A stretch of 64,000 nt of DNA. It comes from Pseudomonadota bacterium. GTDB taxonomy: Bacteria > Myxococcota_A > Bradymonadia > Bradymonadales > GCA-2716585. The stretch spans positions 1-64,000 of the forward strand of contig SYOX01000323.1 in the NCBI GenBank assembly GCA_005804885.1, given 5' to 3'. This document shows, in pieces, positions 34,165-42,408 of this stretch. Each line of letters begins with the position of its first letter. Position 1 is the first letter of the stretch. The position numbers and the translations under genes are program-made. The notes beneath the pieces were generated by a model. The model was not told the DNA's origin, made no database searches, and saw only the letters and a list, made by a program, of their open reading frames with translations.

Positions 34165-35508
34165 ATGAGAAGGTTCCAGGTTGGGTGCGCGATGGTGGTG
34201 TGGGTGATCGTCGGCGCGGCGTGCTCGGAGGAGCTGGTCGGCGGCCGGATCTGCGACGACGCGGGGGTGGGCTGCGAGGAGCCGGGCAACAACGGCTTCC
34301 TCAACCCCGAGCCCGAGCCCGCCAACAACGGCTTCCTCGACCCCGAGGCCGGCCCTGGTCAGGAGCCGGAGGGCGGCCCCGAGGGTCAGCCCGAGGGCGG
34401 CCCGGAAGGCGAGCCGGAGGCCGAGCCCTCGCCGCCGGACCCGGACTCGGAGCCGCCGGTCATCGACGCGCTCAGGGCGGAGCCGGCCTCGATCGGGCCG
34501 GCGGATCGCCTCACCTTGACGGCCTCGGTCAGCGATCCGCAGGGCGCCCATACGATCTTCGGGGGTGTGGTCTTCGACGACACGGCAGGCGGCCTTCAGG
34601 TGGCGGCCTTCGCGCTGTCCTCTCCCGGCACCTGGGTCGCCCAGCTCGGCTGGCCGGAGCTTGACGCCGCCGCGCCGGTCATCTTTGGCGCTGGCGGCAG
34701 CCAGGCGCGCGATCTGCGCGCGGTCTTTACGGATTTGTCGGGCAACGAGGTGGAGGACGTCGCCCAGGTGACGCTGCGCTGCGAGGATCCGCTCGACGCG
34801 GCGCGCGAGGGAGGCTGCGCGGCGCCCCAGGGGCCTCAGGTGGTCAGCTTCACGCTCAGCCGGTCCGAGATCCGCCCCGGCGACCGGGTGGACTTCCGCG
34901 CGACCGCACGGCAGGACCCGGACTTCCCGCCGGGGCCCTTGACCGCGAGGCTCCGGTTCAGCAGCCTGGAGGACCTCGGGGCGATGCAGGAGGGGCCGGC
35001 CAACACCTTTACGGCTTCGATGACCTGGGAGCAGATCAACCAGCGGGCGCCGCTGGAGTACCAGAGCGTCTCGCAGGGGGCGGTGCGCAGCGTCTCGGTC
35101 GTCGTGGAGGACGCGCGCGGGCAGACTGGTCGGGGCAGCGCGACCCTGACGGCCCGGTGCGCCGATCCGATCCACTTGAACATCGGCGGCCAGTGTGTCG
35201 GGGAGTGCGCTCAAGGCGAGGAGCTTTGCGAGCGGCGTGGGCCTTACGGCGCGAACTGCTACCCGGTGGGAGATCGCTGCTGGTGGCTCAACGACGTGGG
35301 GCGGCCGACGCGCAGGACGACCTGCAATGACCTGTGCGCCGCCATCGATCTGCGCTGCGACCCTGAGATCGGCTTCCCCGACGGCTACAACGGCGTCCTT
35401 GAGCGGTGTTATGGATCGCCGGGCTGCCTGGGCGGCGACAGGAGGTACCTGTGCGGGACGCCGGCGAACAACGGCGATCCGAGGCTGGCCTGCATCTGCG
35501 TGCGCTGA
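34165..35508 (+). CDS. Lipoprotein with acidic repeat linker and Ig-like modules
   Basis: The 447-residue product has a lipoprotein signal ending VIVGAAC (C19) and a linker with NNGFLNPEPEP-type and GGPEG-type repeats (about 38-85). Two beta-sandwich-like modules follow (PPVIDALRAEPASIGPADRL, PQVVSFTLSRSEIRPGDRV), then a cysteine-rich tail with about 14 Cys. The two modules look like Ig/CARDB-type domains repeated after one another (inference). The ATG at 34165 gives the correct signal; the long in-frame extension upstream comes from the palindrome. The function is unknown; it is probably displayed on the outer membrane. Confidence 0.7.
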   Translation: MRRFQVGCAMVVWVIVGAACSEELVGGRICDDAGVGCEEPGNNGFLNPEPEPANNGFLDPEAGPGQEPEGGPEGQPEGGPEGEPEAEPSPPDPDSEPPVIDALRAEPASIGPADRLTLTASVSDPQGAHTIFGGVVFDDTAGGLQVAAFALSSPGTWVAQLGWPELDAAAPVIFGAGGSQARDLRAVFTDLSGNEVEDVAQVTLRCEDPLDAAREGGCAAPQGPQVVSFTLSRSEIRPGDRVDFRATARQDPDFPPGPLTARLRFSSLEDLGAMQEGPANTFTASMTWEQINQRAPLEYQSVSQGAVRSVSVVVEDARGQTGRGSATLTARCADPIHLNIGGQCVGECAQGEELCERRGPYGANCYPVGDRCWWLNDVGRPTRRTTCNDLCAAIDLRCDPEIGFPDGYNGVLERCYGSPGCLGGDRRYLCGTPANNGDPRLACICVR

Positions 35509-35600
35509 CTCAGGTTTATCGGCGCGGGGTCTGGCGACAGGGGTGAGGTTGAGGACGGGCGGATCGAGGCGGGGCAGGGACGGGCGGGATCGAGGCGAGG

Positions 35601-36299
35601 TCAGGGGCGGCGCTCGAAGCGCAGGCTCTTGATCGCGATGGGCTCGATGGGCTTGTCGCCGGGCGCGCGCGGGACGTTGGCGATGGCCTTGATCACGTCG
35701 AGGTTCTGGCACTGGCCGAAGATCGTGTGCTTGCCGTCGAGCCAGGGCGTGGCGGCCTCGGTGATGAAGATCTGCGAGCCGTTGGTCTTGGGCCCCGCGT
35801 TGGCCATCGACAGGACGCCGGGCTTGTCGTGGGTCAGGCTCTGGTCGATCTCGTCCTCAAAGGCGTAGCCGGGGTTGTAGGTGCCCTGCGTCTTCGGATC
35901 GCCGACCTGGATCATGAAGTTGGGGATGACCCGGTGGAACTTGATCCCGTCGTAGAAGGGGCGCTTGACGGGCAGGCCGGTGTCGGCGTCCTTGAAGGCC
36001 TTGAGGCCGCGTCCCAGCCCGACGAAGTTCAGCACGGTCTGAGGGGTCTTGTCCTCGTGGAGCTGGCACTGGATGGCGCCCTTGCTCGTCTCGAAGGTCG
36101 CCCACAGGCTGCCCTTGCCCGGGATGCCCTTGAGGAAGGCCGGGTGGTTCTCTCCGAGGGCCAGATCGGGGACGGCCGGCAGGGCGTCGGCGGCCTTCTG
36201 GGTCTTGTCCTGGGCCAGGCCGGTCGACAGCCCCGCCGCGATCGACACCAGCGCCAGCGTGGCGCTCAAGATCGTGATCTTCTTCATCATCTTCATCAT
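35601..36299 (-). CDS. Exported cyclophilin-type peptidyl-prolyl cis-trans isomerase
   Basis: The product assists folding of periplasmic proteins by proline isomerisation. The 232-residue protein has a signal peptide (MMKMMKKITILSATLALVSI, cleaved after GLAQ near 30) and a cyclophilin domain with FHRVIPNFMIQVGDP and SMANAGPKTNGSQIFITEA followed by WLDGKHTIFGQ. FFIT is QIFIT here, a common bacterial variant. GGAGGAGA precedes the tandem ATG codons. Downstream is a convergent lipoprotein gene, upstream the large inverted array. Confidence 0.92.
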   Translation of the reverse strand: MMKMMKKITILSATLALVSIAAGLSTGLAQDKTQKAADALPAVPDLALGENHPAFLKGIPGKGSLWATFETSKGAIQCQLHEDKTPQTVLNFVGLGRGLKAFKDADTGLPVKRPFYDGIKFHRVIPNFMIQVGDPKTQGTYNPGYAFEDEIDQSLTHDKPGVLSMANAGPKTNGSQIFITEAATPWLDGKHTIFGQCQNLDVIKAIANVPRAPGDKPIEPIAIKSLRFERRP

Positions 36300-36371
36300 C
36301 GAATCTCCTCCAGGTTGAGAGCACGGGGCCAAACAGGGGCCTTCTGGGCGCTATTCCCTCACGATCGTGGG

Positions 36372-36900
36372 GTCGACTTCGTTGTCGTTCACGGTGGGAT
36401 CGGCGGGTCGACTTCGTTGACGGACAAGGAGAGATCGGCGGGTCGACTTCGTTGGTGCGATCTGCACGTTGGCGGTCCACCCGGGCTCGCGCCCGGGCCT
36501 ACAATTTGTCCAGGGACGCCCCTTCGGGGCTGGCCACTGGGTGTCAGATTGTGTGGGGCGTGTCCCTGGCGTCGAGCCCACAAGAGAAGTTCAAGGGCTT
36601 GAAGGCAAACATCACACGATCTTGAGAGGGTCTGTCCCCTGAAGGTTGGCGCCCCCTCGCCAGCCCCGCAGGGGCGTGCCAGGACAAACTGTAGGCCCGG
36701 GCGCAAGCCCGGGTGGACCGCCAACGTGCGGATCGCACCAACGAAGTCGACCCGCCGATCTCTCCGTGCCCGTCAACGAAGTCGACTCGCCGATCTCTCC
36801 TTGTCCGCCAACGAAGTCGACCCGCCGATCCCGACGTGTCCGACAACGAAGTCGACTCACCGATCTCGACGTGTCCGTCAACGGAGTCGACACGATCACG
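36372..36900. repeat. Inverted arrays of a 35-bp unit flanking paired hairpins; copy 2 of the palindrome family
   Basis: On the right, units begin at 36740, 36775, 36810, 36845 and 36880 with the core aacgaagtcgac; on the left the reverse complement (gtcgacttcgtt) recurs at 36372, 36407 and 36442, also every 35 bp. The 23 bp after each core vary moderately. Between the arrays are mirrored hairpins (36478-36534 and about 36660-36720: cccgggctcgcgcccggg, ctaca, acgccccttcggggct). The 596-bp gap 36300-36895 contains nothing else. The last unit touches the stop of the caspase gene. Confidence 0.92.
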
Positions 36901-39868
36901 GCGCCGCGCGGCTGATCGGGAAGTCCTGCCCGAGCCCGCTGGTGACGGGGAACTGCTCGTGATCAAAGCGCTCCTTGGATACGCGGGCGACCTCGTCCTG
37001 GATGAAGCGTATCAGCTCGTGGATCGAGACGGCCTTGTCGCTGTCCGCGTCGGCCTTGCCTTCGAGCGCCGCCAGCACGGCCCAGGTGAAGAGGCCGTGG
37101 CCCAGGCTCGTGTCTTCGAGCGCGAGCTGCTGGCTGGTCGTGGCCGCGACCATGTACATCCCGGTCGACTGCCCCAGCAGGCTGAGGTTCTTCTTCATCT
37201 TGAAGCCCCGCGTGCCGAAGTTCTCGGAGAACTGCCCGGACTTGCACGTGTCCATCAGCACCACGACGCGGCGAGCGGGGATACGCCGGATGAGCTCCCT
37301 GAGCGTTTCTTGCGAGATGCCCTGCCTGGCGACCGACTCCACCCCGGAGTAGGTCATCTCCTGCGGGATCAGGTAGTACCTGTCGCCGTCCGTCTCCCCG
37401 TGGGCGGCGATGAAGATCACGGCGACGTCGTCGGCGCGGGTGTCGCCGATGAGCCATTCGAAGCCGCCGAGGATGCCCTTGGTGTCGGCGCCCTCGTCGA
37501 CCACGATCCGCTGATCGCTCCCGCCGGGGAAGAGGCCCCCGCCGCCCTTGATCAGCGCGGCCGACATCGCCTCGGCGTCCTGGCGAGCGCTTCGCAGCTT
37601 CAGGGACTCGTCCCGATACTTGTTGATCCCGATGGACAGCACTCTGAGCCGGGCCGGCTGGGCGGCCCGCGCCTGGGTCAGCGCCACCGCGGCCGAGCGC
37701 CCCTCGACCTGCTCGGCGCTCAGCGCCGAGGCCCACAAGGTGTTGTCTCCCGGCTTGAGGTGGACGGTGAAGGTCACCGCGCCCTTGACCTCGCCCTGAG
37801 CGCCGACGAGCCGCCCCTCGTGGTAGAGGCGCACCTCCCCGATCCCGCCGCCGCCGTCGGCGACCTCGATCGACACCTTGACGGAGGCCTCCTCGATCTG
37901 CGCGCCGGAGGCCGGCGACACGATCCGCACCGTCGGCGGCGGGCTCCAGCCCTTGGAGATCGGCGCGACCTCGACGGCCTGGGCCTCGGGCGCCAGCCTG
38001 TAGCGCATCAGGTCCGGCACCCGGTAGCGCGCCTGGAGGCGCTCCAGCGGCGCGATCTTGTCTCCCACCTTCCAGGCCACATAGCGGCCCCCGCCGGCCG
38101 AGGCGTCAAAGGCCCCGCTGGGCGCCCACGCGATCCACTCCCCGGCGTCGTCCGCGAAGAAGGTCAGCTCCAGCCCCCTTGAGCCCCGGCGCCACATCCT
38201 GAGGGTCCCGTCGCCGCCCGATCCCACGAAGAGGTGCCCGGTCGGCGCCGCCGACAGGCGCTCGACCTGGGTTCCGTTCGTGTCGTACTCCCCGACGAGC
38301 TTGCCCGAGGGCAACTCCAGGTGTTTGACCTGCCCGGACTTCTCCAGCACGAGCGCCCCGTCGCCCGCCGGGTCGATGACCAGATCCTGGACCTTGAGCC
38401 GCTGCCCGAGGGATCGGATCTGATCGCCCTCGGCCAGAAAGAGCTCCTCGCCGCCCTCGGTGAAGATGACCCGGTCGACCTTCGCGGCCTTGTCCATCAA
38501 CCTGGCCCGGCTCAAGTGCTCGGGCAGCTTGCCCTCGGTGCCGAGGTTGACCTTCAAGACCTGCTGGTCGTTGTAGAACCCGGCGTTGATCACCAGCGTC
38601 TGGTCGTCGAAGAAGCGCAGCCTGTTGATCGGCCCCGAAAAAGCCTTCCTCCGATCGATCTTCCCGCTGGCCCCGACCCGGATCACCACCTCGCCGTCCT
38701 CATGGCCCGTCACGGCCCAGGCCCCATCCGGGCTGAAGGCGATCGCCGTCACCGGCCTGCCGTAGACCTCCCACCCGCTCGGCCGCTGCCTGCCCTGGTG
38801 CATGTCCCACAGCTGCACCTCGCCCTTGCGCGTGCCCACGGCCACCCTGCGGCCGTCCGGCATGAAGCCCATCCCCGAGGCCGTCAGCGCCGTCCCCTTG
38901 AGCGCGGACACCGGCCCGACCGGATCAAAGCCCTCCAGCGTCGCGTCCAGGCCCCCCGCCTCCAGCCCCCACAGGAGCGGCCCTTCGCCCACCGGCCCCA
39001 CCCAACGCCCCTTGCCCGACGTGTAGTCGTGCTTGCCCGTGGACAGGTCGTAGATCCCCCATTTCTTCTTGACCGTGGCCTTGGCCACCGACTTGCCGTC
39101 CAGGCTCCACAGCAGCCGCCCCCCGAAGTCGTTCTGGGTCAACATGACCTTGTCGCGCGCCTTGAGATCCCACACCACCAGCTGCGCCCGGGTTTCCACC
39201 GCCCATTGATCCGGCGAGGTCGGCGATTGCGACACGGACAAGACCTCGAAGGCCCCCCAGGAGCGCATGTCCACCAGCTCGGCGCCCTTCTTGAGATCGT
39301 ACCAGTGGACGAAGCCAGACATCGTCCCGAGCGCCAGCGTCGCGCCGTCGCGGCCAAAGCCGCACGCGGTGGGCTTGCGCCGCTCAGGCACCTCCAGATT
39401 CGCGATGACCTTCAAGTCCGGCAGCGAGACCAGCAGGCCGTCGAGCACGGCCCGCCGTCCGTCCGCCGAGACGCACGCCGCCTGCGGGTCTGTGACGTAA
39501 CCCCCCGTGATCTTGACGCTTTCGAGGGAGCCTGTCTCCAGCCCCACCCGCCAGGGGTCGCCGGACTTCGCGAAGACGATCGCCTCCAGGCCGCCCCCGA
39601 CAGGCAGAGCGCGCGTCGGCAGGCTCGACCCCGGCAGATCGACGCTGCGCAGGAGCTGGCCCGCGTCCGCGTCCCAGATCTTGAGCTTGAGATCCCTGCC
39701 GAGGGTCAGCGCCATCCTCCGATCGGCGCCTTCGTAGGCGACCACGTCCACGATGGCGTCGCTGTGGCCGATCTGGAGGACCATCTCGGGCGGCGCCGCC
39801 GCGGCTCGGCCGGCGCTCAGAGTCAGGATCATCGACAGCGCCAGGGCGCAGGGGAGCGTCGGCTTCAT
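36896..39868 (-). CDS. Exported WD40-repeat protein with C-terminal caspase-like (peptidase C14) domain
   Basis: The 990-residue product begins with a signal peptide (CALALSMILTLSAGRAAAA). Residues about 28-680 contain WD40/propeller-like repeats (KLKIWDADAGQLLRSVDL, VQLWDMHQGRQRP, VTAIAFSPDGAWAVTGHEDG, GTLRMWRRGSRG). An Ig-like module follows (VRIVSPASGAQIEEASVKVS). The C-terminal caspase fold (about 738-990) keeps the catalytic dyad: H823 in IFIAAHGETDGD and C875 in VVLMDTCKSGQF. It would be a cysteine endopeptidase, normally of Arg/Asp specificity in this clan, located in the periplasm. The ATG at 39868 is chosen because it starts the signal peptide; the frame extends upstream only by chance. 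It lies 29 bp after a conserved hypothetical gene in the same direction. Confidence 0.88.
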   Translation of the reverse strand: MKPTLPCALALSMILTLSAGRAAAAPPEMVLQIGHSDAIVDVVAYEGADRRMALTLGRDLKLKIWDADAGQLLRSVDLPGSSLPTRALPVGGGLEAIVFAKSGDPWRVGLETGSLESVKITGGYVTDPQAACVSADGRRAVLDGLLVSLPDLKVIANLEVPERRKPTACGFGRDGATLALGTMSGFVHWYDLKKGAELVDMRSWGAFEVLSVSQSPTSPDQWAVETRAQLVVWDLKARDKVMLTQNDFGGRLLWSLDGKSVAKATVKKKWGIYDLSTGKHDYTSGKGRWVGPVGEGPLLWGLEAGGLDATLEGFDPVGPVSALKGTALTASGMGFMPDGRRVAVGTRKGEVQLWDMHQGRQRPSGWEVYGRPVTAIAFSPDGAWAVTGHEDGEVVIRVGASGKIDRRKAFSGPINRLRFFDDQTLVINAGFYNDQQVLKVNLGTEGKLPEHLSRARLMDKAAKVDRVIFTEGGEELFLAEGDQIRSLGQRLKVQDLVIDPAGDGALVLEKSGQVKHLELPSGKLVGEYDTNGTQVERLSAAPTGHLFVGSGGDGTLRMWRRGSRGLELTFFADDAGEWIAWAPSGAFDASAGGGRYVAWKVGDKIAPLERLQARYRVPDLMRYRLAPEAQAVEVAPISKGWSPPPTVRIVSPASGAQIEEASVKVSIEVADGGGGIGEVRLYHEGRLVGAQGEVKGAVTFTVHLKPGDNTLWASALSAEQVEGRSAAVALTQARAAQPARLRVLSIGINKYRDESLKLRSARQDAEAMSAALIKGGGGLFPGGSDQRIVVDEGADTKGILGGFEWLIGDTRADDVAVIFIAAHGETDGDRYYLIPQEMTYSGVESVARQGISQETLRELIRRIPARRVVVLMDTCKSGQFSENFGTRGFKMKKNLSLLGQSTGMYMVAATTSQQLALEDTSLGHGLFTWAVLAALEGKADADSDKAVSIHELIRFIQDEVARVSKERFDHEQFPVTSGLGQDFPISRAAP

Positions 39869-39897
39869 GGGAGATCCCCCAGGGGCGAGCGGTCGGA

Positions 39898-40530
39898 TCA
39901 ATGAAAGACGATCAGGGTGTTGTGGGCGATGCTCAGGCGGCAGGCCTCGAAGAGCGAGAACCAGACCAAGCACTCGCGCCAGAGCGGGGTGACGTCGGCC
40001 TCGTCGCGATCGATCTGGACCAGCCGGGCGGCCTCCGCGTCGGAGAGGGTGTCGCCGTCGAGGGTGATCCCCAGCGCGGGCGCGACCCGGATGAGCTCGC
40101 TCTTCAGCTCCAGCGAGGAGCCGAGGAAGCCGCCGGGGAGGCGATTGTCGCACAAGGGCCAGTTCAGCGGCATCGGGACGTAATAGCCCTCGCAGTCGCT
40201 GTGGCTGAGCAGGTGGGAGTCCATGATCGTGACGGTGACGTCCAGGATGAAGGCGTCGTCGGCCTTGGTCACGTCCCCCGTGCGCATCTCGACGCCCTCG
40301 ACCACGCAACAGTAGGCCCGCCGCAAGTTGTGCAGGAAGCCATAGGGGAATCCCCCCGAGGCCCCTCGCCAGTCCATCTTCGGCAGCGTCACCGGCTCCT
40401 CATGGGGCGGCAGCCCATTGTCGGCCAACACGGCGTTGATCTTATTGAATTGCGTCTGGAAATGCTCCAGGCCCTCCTCGTCGCACCGCCGCATCTCATC
40501 CAGGTAACCCACGCTGATCGCCAGCCCCAT
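39898..40530 (-). CDS. Conserved hypothetical protein upstream of the caspase gene
   Basis: The 210-residue cytoplasmic-looking product starts MGLAISVGYLDEM and contains INAVLADNGLPPHEEP, FPYGFLHNLRRAYCCV, LLSHSDCEGYYVP and LPGGFLGSSLELKSEL. I recall similar openings and FPYSFLHxLRRxYA in uncharacterised proteins of planctomycetes, cyanobacteria and myxobacteria, but know of no assigned function. There is no signal peptide or membrane segment. An ideal GGAGGTG stands before the ATG at 40530. The 29-bp distance suggests an operon with the exported caspase. Confidence 0.7.
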   Translation of the reverse strand: MGLAISVGYLDEMRRCDEEGLEHFQTQFNKINAVLADNGLPPHEEPVTLPKMDWRGASGGFPYGFLHNLRRAYCCVVEGVEMRTGDVTKADDAFILDVTVTIMDSHLLSHSDCEGYYVPMPLNWPLCDNRLPGGFLGSSLELKSELIRVAPALGITLDGDTLSDAEAARLVQIDRDEADVTPLWRECLVWFSLFEACRLSIAHNTLIVFH

Positions 40531-40702
40531 CGTGCACCTCCATGTCCGTAGCTCGGGTTGCAGGCGGATTGTGTACCGCGCGCCCTCAGCTTTCAAGCCG
40601 ACGCGGTTCTTGTCATGCGCCTTGGGGGCTGCGTAGGATGGGCGCTCGCATGAGGCGGGTGGCCCTTGGCCCCTTGAGGCTCAAGAAAAGCGAGAGGTGT
40701 CC

Positions 40703-41677
40703 ATGGCCGAGGTCGATCCGCTCCAGAAGCTCCTGACCGAACTCCAGCACGACCGCAACCCCAGGCTCCTGCGCCACATCGAGGACGCCCGCGCCCTGAC
40801 CGATCTGGCCGAGCGCGACTTCCCCACGTCGCCCGTGGTCGTCTGCGTCCACCACGAGCTGGTCGAGTCTCAGATGTGGCTCGACGATCTCGGCCACGGC
40901 GGCAAGGCCATCGAGATGGCCCAGCGCTTCCTGCCCGATCCCGCGCTCCCGGACGGCTGCCGGGTCTGCCTCCTGAAGTCGCAGTCCGAGGCCGCGCTCG
41001 CCAAGGGCGACCCGCGCGAGGCCGACGCGCTGCTGCGCGCGGCCATCTCGGTCTGCCGCAAGATGAAGTCGAAGTTTCGCGCCATCCGCGACGAGGCTTA
41101 TTGCCTCTGGCGGGTGTCGCTCGTGTCGCTGATCCGCTTCGGCGACGCGCGCGCGCTTGAGGACATCGACGCCCACGATCTGCAACAGCGCAGAGTCATC
41201 AACTACGTCGACCAGCTCATCCTTGAGCGCCCTGAGTGGGCCGACGACCCCGGGCTTGCCCACGTCGTCGTCAACGCCAACGAGTCCCTGCGGGAGATCG
41301 ACATCATCCGGCAGTGCGCCCAGGGCCGCCACGCCGAGGCGCTGGCCAGCATCCGCCGCTACCTCGACGAGCTTGGCGACGGCGGCTCGGGCATGGCGAT
41401 GGTGATACACACCTTCGCCCGACACCTCGGCAACGCCCAGGACTGGGACACGCTGCTGGACGCCTCACCGCTCCTGGTCGATGAGCTCAAGCGCCGCCAG
41501 CGCCAACGCTGGCTCGCCAGCCTCCTGATCGACACCTGCCGCGCGCACATGGCCGCCGGCGACCGCCGCGCCGCCCGCGTCGCCCTCTTCCAGATCGACG
41601 AAATTCGCGGCGACCTCGTCCACGACGACCTCGCCGGTCCCGTCGGGGCCCTCGAAGGCGAGCTCTCCCTGCTCTGA
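40703..41677 (+). CDS. Cytoplasmic helical (TPR-like) protein of unknown function
   Basis: The 324-residue product is almost wholly helical, with alternating Ala/Leu patterns like TPR or armadillo-type pairs (LLKSQSEAALAKGDPREADA, LLRAAISVCRKMKSKFRAIR, IIRQCAQGRHAEALASIRRY). No signal peptide and no catalytic motif are seen. GAGAGG precedes the ATG at 40703; a GTG two codons earlier is possible. It diverges from the caspase-partner gene across 172 bp. A scaffold role is the most that can be inferred. Confidence 0.65.
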   Translation: MAEVDPLQKLLTELQHDRNPRLLRHIEDARALTDLAERDFPTSPVVVCVHHELVESQMWLDDLGHGGKAIEMAQRFLPDPALPDGCRVCLLKSQSEAALAKGDPREADALLRAAISVCRKMKSKFRAIRDEAYCLWRVSLVSLIRFGDARALEDIDAHDLQQRRVINYVDQLILERPEWADDPGLAHVVVNANESLREIDIIRQCAQGRHAEALASIRRYLDELGDGGSGMAMVIHTFARHLGNAQDWDTLLDASPLLVDELKRRQRQRWLASLLIDTCRAHMAAGDRRAARVALFQIDEIRGDLVHDDLAGPVGALEGELSLL

Positions 41678-41808
41678 TCCGCGCCGCAAGATCATGAAGG
41701 ACGGTGGACGGGCTCTCGACACGCTCCTGGCTTGCTCAAGAGCCCGGACCCCGCGAGCGCGCCGCCCATGTCTTCCATGATGATGCCGAAGTGGCCGTAC
41801 CTTCTAGG

Positions 41809-42006
41809 TTATTTGGAATTGCATGCTTCGTAGAAGTCGAGCTTGTTCTTCTCAGCCGCCTGCTTGCACGCGTCGTCGGTGCACGCAGCCATCTCGCGCG
41901 CGTAGGTTTCGTCAGTGGTTTCGATGCACTTTTCTTTGTCGCTCTTGCAGGCTGGCAGAACGGTCAACACGAGAACCGAAAATGTGAAGAGGATTCGAAG
42001 GTTCAT
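41809..42006 (-). CDS. Small lipoprotein
   Basis: The 65-residue product has a lipoprotein signal (LFTFSVLVLTVLPAC, C20). The mature part of about 46 residues is charged with cysteines in CIETTDE, ACTDDACKQ and YEACNSK. GGAG lies before the ATG at 42006, and a strong promoter sits upstream. The base composition is clearly less GC-rich than neighbouring genes. No family is recognised. Confidence 0.7.
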   Translation of the reverse strand: MNLRILFTFSVLVLTVLPACKSDKEKCIETTDETYAREMAACTDDACKQAAEKNKLDFYEACNSK

Positions 42007-42074
42007 GGTGGGCTCCATCGTGAACGGCCTGTGTCCGACGAGTGGGCGACGAACTTGTCGCGAAAACTCGACTT

Positions 42075-42102
42075 AAAGTATCGTTTCACATCTGAGTGTC
42101 AA
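42075..42102 (-). promoter_or_regulatory. Promoter of the small lipoprotein gene
   Basis: Read on the minus strand, TTGACA (42102-42097) is followed after 16 bp by TACTTT (42080-42075), a good sigma-70-type promoter about 70 bp before the start at 42006. Confidence 0.6.
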
Positions 42103-42138
42103 GCGGCGGGCCAAAGTGTACCCCCTTGTTGAGTCATA

Positions 42139-42213
42139 CGGAACCACGCTCAAACCACTTACTTTATGGGCTTCCAGGTGGCCCAGGATGTAAGTGGTTT
42201 GAGCGTGGTTCCG
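42139..42213. repeat. 75-bp dispersed hairpin element, copy B (perfect 24-bp stem)
   Basis: Arms 42139-42162 and 42190-42213 are perfect 24-bp reverse complements (cggaaccacgctcaaacc and on) around a 27-bp loop. Arms and loop match copy A at 18627-18701 except for a few bases. It lies in the gap 42007-42408, which otherwise holds only a gene fragment. Confidence 0.95.
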
Positions 42214-42276
42214 TCTCAGGCGAGGGGGGTCTCCGCGGGTTGAAGCCGTGTTGTTGAGGAGCCCAGCGCGTCGCTT

Positions 42277-42391
42277 CTCATCCTGGCGGGGCGGGCCTCG
42301 ACAGGCCGGCCTTCAAGTGCGGCTCGCCCGAGAACGCCAGGGCGTGGTCGCTGATCGTGGGGGAGTTCTTCGCAGGCGTCGATCTCGTGCC
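42277..42391 (+). pseudogene. 3'-end fragment of a zincin-like lipoprotein gene
   Basis: About 115 bp match the 3' end of the intact gene at 48009-49136 (region about 49006-49121) with roughly six differences, including one deleted base after gcggggcgg that breaks the frame. Shared blocks include ccggccttcaagtgcggctc and gagaacgccagggcgtggtc. No upstream part of the gene is present. It starts 63 bp after the 75-bp hairpin. Confidence 0.85.
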
Positions 42392-42408
42392 TCGGCGGCC
42401 GCCCTGTG

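Noticed and set aside
36740-36900. The 35-bp array as a CRISPR
   Set aside because: Only about 12 bp are strictly conserved, the remainder is similar between units rather than spacer-like, the units also occur inverted on the other side, and no cas gene is present.
39869-40309. Upstream 147-codon extension of the caspase reading frame
   Set aside because: It overlaps the upstream gene antisense-like in another frame and reads as Arg/Pro/His-rich sequence; the signal peptide begins at 39868.
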